This document shows positions 63,714 through 64,000 of a stretch of DNA of 64,000 nucleotides, piece by piece. Under the pieces are notes generated by a model. It had not been told where the DNA came from. It saw only the letters and a list, made by a program, of their open reading frames with translations, and made no database searches. Position numbers and translations under genes: made by a program. Numbering within the stretch: position 1 is the first letter of the stretch; each line of letters begins with the position of its first letter. Source of the stretch: Photorhabdus khanii NC19 (GTDB taxonomy: Bacteria > Pseudomonadota > Gammaproteobacteria > Enterobacterales > Enterobacteriaceae); NCBI RefSeq assembly GCF_000517265.1, contig NZ_AYSJ01000002.1, positions 53,119-117,118 of the forward strand. The letters run 5' to 3'.

Positions 63714-64000
63714 TTCCTTTCATGCCTTGGTCAGCCGGGTACATTGACCCAGGCGCTGACCTTCCTCAACTATTGCCCGGACAACTATCAGCCTGACCGG
63801 GAATGGCGGACCTGACTGTACTATTACCTTTGTTACCGCTTCTGCATTGATACGCTTTTCTCATGGCCGATCGCGTTATCGTTATTCCCGCTTCACTCAC
63901 CGCCATGGCCGTGTTCCTGCCTGTGTAATCCACAGAGTCCCGATACTTAAAAAGACAGTGTTTTCTGACAGCTGACCGAGTATTTTGTGTTTCACATTGG
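63714..64000. other. Degraded accessory DNA at the window edge
   Basis: The last 287 bases contain only broken frames. One on the plus strand (LTFLNYCPDNYQPDREWR, then a stop) looks protein-like but I cannot name it. Probably IS- or element-derived debris. Confidence 0.4.

Overview
The window looks like the chromosome of an insect-associated enterobacterium of the Morganellaceae, most likely Photorhabdus (Xenorhabdus is the alternative). This is judged by eye from near-E. coli-like housekeeping proteins in enterobacterial order, an ERIC-type repeat, the AT-rich intergenic DNA and a VirK/YbjX-type gene. No database search was possible.

Positions 1 to about 36,236 are ordinary core chromosome. 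They run: degQ (cut by the window edge), zapG, zapE, rplM-rpsI, sspA-sspB, a small secreted hypothetical protein, gltD-gltB, arcB, elbB-mtgA, dolP-diaA-yraN-lpoA, rsmI, the RNase P RNA gene rnpB, a pirin/LysR divergent pair (yhaK/yhaJ-like), a DoxX gene, yqjK-yqjE-yqjD, yqjA, alx behind a yybP-ykoY-type Mn/pH riboswitch, sstT, fadH, an acetyltransferase, a virK-like gene, and an isopentenyl-diphosphate isomerase (idi) next to a SAM-dependent methyltransferase.

At 36,237-36,283 lies a 47-nt fragment of the 3' half of a tRNA-Ile2(CAU) gene, followed by a P4-type tyrosine recombinase. This reads as the left attachment site of an integrated island that continues past the right edge; no intact copy of the tRNA is in the window. 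Everything from there to 64,000 is accessory DNA rich in anti-phage and anti-plasmid systems: (i) a retron of the Ec78/Eco7 kind (ncRNA, reverse transcriptase, PtuA ATPase, PtuB HNH nuclease) on the minus strand; (ii) a dead Fic gene and a P4-like satellite or inovirus-related stretch (AlpA-like regulator, small unknowns, a serine recombinase broken by a stop codon, an inovirus Gp2/YfjJ-like gene); (iii) a four-gene Wadjet (JetABCD) condensin-type system with a divergent WYL regulator and a large palindromic operator candidate; (iv) an IS110 relic; (v) a 760-aa Mrr-nuclease/STAND-like NTPase fusion; (vi) a stand-alone OLD-family ATPase/TOPRIM nuclease; and (vii) a second WYL regulator divergent from a coupled small zinc-ribbon protein and HNH nuclease gene that appears cut off by a transposase relic.

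The island mixes intact systems with visible decay (stop codons in Fic and the recombinase, an A-tract frameshift, IS relics). The least standard pieces are the Mrr-NTPase fusion, the WYL / zinc-ribbon / HNH module, and the idi-methyltransferase pair in the core, which might make a C-methylated isoprenoid.
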